Assembly: GCA_014384685.1 (NCBI GenBank)
Contig: JACNFL010000150.1
Location: 1 to 7,707, forward strand
Direction of reading: 5' to 3'
DNA from: Methanobacteriota archaeon
GTDB taxonomy: Archaea > Thermoplasmatota > Poseidoniia > Poseidoniales > Thalassarchaeaceae
Length of the DNA stretch: 7,707 nt
Of this stretch, positions 6,335 to 7,707 are shown piece by piece. Under the pieces are notes generated by a model that was not told the origin of the DNA, made no database searches, and worked only from the letters and a program-made list of their open reading frames with translations. Positions within the stretch are counted from its first letter, which is position 1; every line of letters begins with the position of its first letter. A program made the position numbers and the translations under genes.

Positions 6335-6634
6335 ATGAGTAGTCGAGCACAGAAGGCGGCGCAGCGGCAATTGCTCGATGTTCTCTCATCTTGGCAAGAA
6401 CCACATGGCACCGGTACAATTGCTGAAAGTGGTGCACTAAAAGCAATGCAAGCTGATGATGATGGCTCGGTCCGAATTCAAGTTACGCCAGCCCGAGCGC
6501 ACTGCCCTTGTTGTCTTCTTGACTTGATAGATCTGCGTAACGCATTACAAAAGAAAAGGAAGATTTCAGCCGCTTTCATAGAAGTCACTGGGGTTCCTGA
6601 TGTACATAGATGGACCTCTTCTATCAACGAATGA
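6335..6634 (+). CDS. Small MIP18/DUF59-like protein with a CPCC motif
   Basis: The 99-residue protein from ATG 6335 resembles the MIP18 (DUF59) domain found in SufT, in the N-terminus of some Mrp/ApbC-type proteins and in eukaryotic MIP18. These take part in iron-sulfur cluster assembly or delivery. The matching pattern is a short N-terminal helix, a glycine-rich approach (HGTGTIAESGALKAM, 24-38), a beta strand (SVRIQVTP, 45-52), the cysteine-proline motif CPCC (57-60), a helix (LIDLRNALQ, 64-72) and a final strand (AAFIEVTGV, 79-87) followed by W93. The usual 'DPE' motif is not conserved; QEPHG stands in its place. An in-frame TTG three bases earlier is ignored because ATG follows it at once. 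It lies 41 bp after the histone-fold gene with no TATA box between them, so co-transcription is likely. The family assignment comes from pattern similarity and is moderate. Confidence 0.6.
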   Translation: MSSRAQKAAQRQLLDVLSSWQEPHGTGTIAESGALKAMQADDDGSVRIQVTPARAHCPCCLLDLIDLRNALQKKRKISAAFIEVTGVPDVHRWTSSINE

Positions 6635-6678
6635 TTTCATAGCGCCCCTGAAATAAGTGGGAAACGTTGATTTTAGCG

Positions 6679-6686
6679 CTTAAAAG
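6679..6686 (+). promoter_or_regulatory. TATA-like box upstream of corA
   Basis: CTTAAAAG, preceded by TTTTAGCG. The expected start is near 6709, leaving a leader of about 50 bases before the ATG at 6760. A second weaker candidate is TTTATGTA at 6690-6697. It marks corA as possibly a separate transcription unit from the M24/histone-fold/MIP18-like cluster. Confidence 0.35.
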
Positions 6687-6734
6687 GGGTTTATGTATGG
6701 GATTTCTTAGCCGTCGCAGTTAAGAAAGAACCCC
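6686..6734. repeat. Nested inverted repeats in the corA upstream region
   Basis: An inner pair TTTCTTA (6703-6709) and TAAGAAA (6721-6727) extends by a G-T and a C-G pair to a nine-pair stem with a seven-base loop. An outer pair GGGGTT (6686-6691) and AACCCC (6729-6734) encloses it, with one unpaired base on the right and 11 on the left. GGGG could instead pair with CCCCT at 6645-6649 further upstream. The element could be an operator in DNA or, on read-through transcripts, an RNA hairpin before corA. It does not match a riboswitch class that I recognise. Confidence 0.4.
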
Positions 6735-6759
6735 CCAGCCCCAATATTGAGGGAGATGC

Positions 6760-7707
6760 ATGACTCGAGTTCGCGTCCACACCGGCAAACCTGGTGCAGA
6801 TATGGTAGATTCAACACTTGCTGAGTTACCTGATATAATGTCAGAAAACTCAGGAGGATGGGTAGATATTTTTCAGCCTGATGAAGAATCAACTAGAGAT
6901 TTCTTACAACAGAAAATGGGATTCCACCACCTAGCTGTTGACGACTGTTTTGAAGAGCCTGCAAGTAGAAACTTCGTATATGAAAATCACAAGTTCACCA
7001 CCTTCAAAGCAAGAGATGCAGACCGTGACTTAGACACCGAATATCTCCGCTCATTCTTACAAGATGGGTGGTTAATCACAATACGTCACGCTCATATGCC
7101 TGGTATTGCAGAGTTTAGAAAACGCATCCGTTCGAAGAGTTTTATGAAGGATGGAATGATGAATACAGAGTATTTACTATACCAACTTCTTGACTCAGTT
7201 GCTGATGATTGGATGAAGGTTTTGAGCCGCCAATCCGAAAGACTAGACGAATTAGAAGACCAAGTTTTTGACCCTACACAAAAATTCCCAAATCTTCTTG
7301 AAGATTTGCACGAGATAAAGGGAGAACTACGTGAGATTGCAAAATCAACCACTCCTCTTGACGATCTTATTCAAGGAATGCTGCGCTCTACAGATGGCTT
7401 CGTAACTGAAAAAACCGACCTTTACTATCGGGATTTAGCGGATTTGACTCACTCGATTGTGACCCGCGTTGAGAATTACAGTTCTGGTGCCGCATCAACT
7501 CGTGACACCTATATTTCTCAAACATCAATGCGGTTGGCGGAGTCACAGGCTGAAACAGCTGAAGTCATGAGACTGTTGACGATTATTGCCACTATCATGC
7601 TACCAATTACTGCGGTTGCAAGTATATTTGGAATGAATGTTCAGTCATTTGGGGCAGGATCAGGACCTATTGATTTGACAGTCATTTTAGCTTTGATGGC
7701 TGGTATA
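6760..7707 (+). CDS. corA: CorA-family divalent cation (Mg2+/Co2+) channel, C-terminus beyond window
   Basis: The frame is open from ATG 6760 to the last base, giving 316 residues without a stop. CorA proteins are pentameric inner-membrane channels for Mg2+ and sometimes Co2+ or Ni2+. Residues 1 to about 240 form the cytosolic domain, rich in acidic residues. A long helix with heptad-like leucines (about 155-270) leads into the first membrane segment (about 272-290), which ends in the family hallmark GMN at 291-293 (in IFGMNV). The second membrane segment begins near 304 and is cut by the window edge, so only about 10-20 residues should be missing. The external loop reads QSFGAGSGP instead of the usual MPEL-containing loop, and F precedes GMN instead of Y. 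An in-frame TGA at 6748-6750 fixes ATG 6760 as the first possible ATG start. Function is secure; ion preference is not. Confidence 0.92.
   Translation, partial: MTRVRVHTGKPGADMVDSTLAELPDIMSENSGGWVDIFQPDEESTRDFLQQKMGFHHLAVDDCFEEPASRNFVYENHKFTTFKARDADRDLDTEYLRSFLQDGWLITIRHAHMPGIAEFRKRIRSKSFMKDGMMNTEYLLYQLLDSVADDWMKVLSRQSERLDELEDQVFDPTQKFPNLLEDLHEIKGELREIAKSTTPLDDLIQGMLRSTDGFVTEKTDLYYRDLADLTHSIVTRVENYSSGAASTRDTYISQTSMRLAESQAETAEVMRLLTIIATIMLPITAVASIFGMNVQSFGAGSGPIDLTVILALMAGI

Noticed and set aside
7092..7352. Open frame on the minus strand inside corA
   Set aside because: The plus strand encodes a clear CorA helix region here; the antisense product is serine-rich and unrecognisable.
1..7707. 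CRISPR array, tRNA, rRNA or insertion sequence
   Set aside because: No regularly spaced repeats, cloverleaf-like segments, rRNA signatures or transposase-like frames with terminal repeats were recognised.

Overview
The window looks archaeal, most likely from a marine Thermoplasmatota lineage such as Marine Group II (Poseidoniales). It carries an archaeal-type phosphoglycerate kinase and a protein built from archaeal histone folds. TATA-like boxes lie about 25 bases before several start codons, with no Shine-Dalgarno motif, which is the archaeal leaderless pattern. A secreted SBBP-type beta-propeller protein adds weak support. The lineage is inference from gene content; there is no rRNA or other marker gene here.

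Layout. Positions 1-2172 are on the minus strand. In transcription order they hold an orphan DNA methyltransferase of the TSPPY type, a small-molecule-type SAM methyltransferase, and the N-terminal 99 residues of an exported beta-propeller protein that runs off the left edge. A 138-bp divergent region separates these from pgk on the plus strand (2311-3546). pgk converges on an HD-domain nucleotidase-like gene (minus, 3567-4094), the two being 20 bp apart. A second divergent region (4095-4195) leads into a plus-strand cluster: an M24 peptidase, a histone-fold protein and a small MIP18-like protein, with short gaps and no clear internal promoters. After a 125-bp leader with nested inverted repeats comes corA, which is open at the right edge (6760 to the end; the GMN motif is visible).

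The most unusual item is the 265-residue histone-fold protein at 5496-6293. It appears to hold three consecutive histone folds. The second has exactly the loop-to-loop spacing of canonical archaeal histones. The third carries about 35 extra residues in its central helix. The residues that normally form the Arg-Asp clamp and contact DNA are largely substituted in folds 2 and 3. This suggests a scaffold or regulatory protein rather than a simple nucleosomal histone.

The genes do not form one pathway. pgk is central carbon metabolism, the HD protein is probably nucleotide clean-up, the M24 enzyme probably hydrolyses peptides, the MIP18-like protein points to iron-sulfur cluster assembly, and CorA to divalent cation transport. 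No rRNA, tRNA, CRISPR array or insertion sequence was recognised. No stretch longer than 300 bases lacks a gene.
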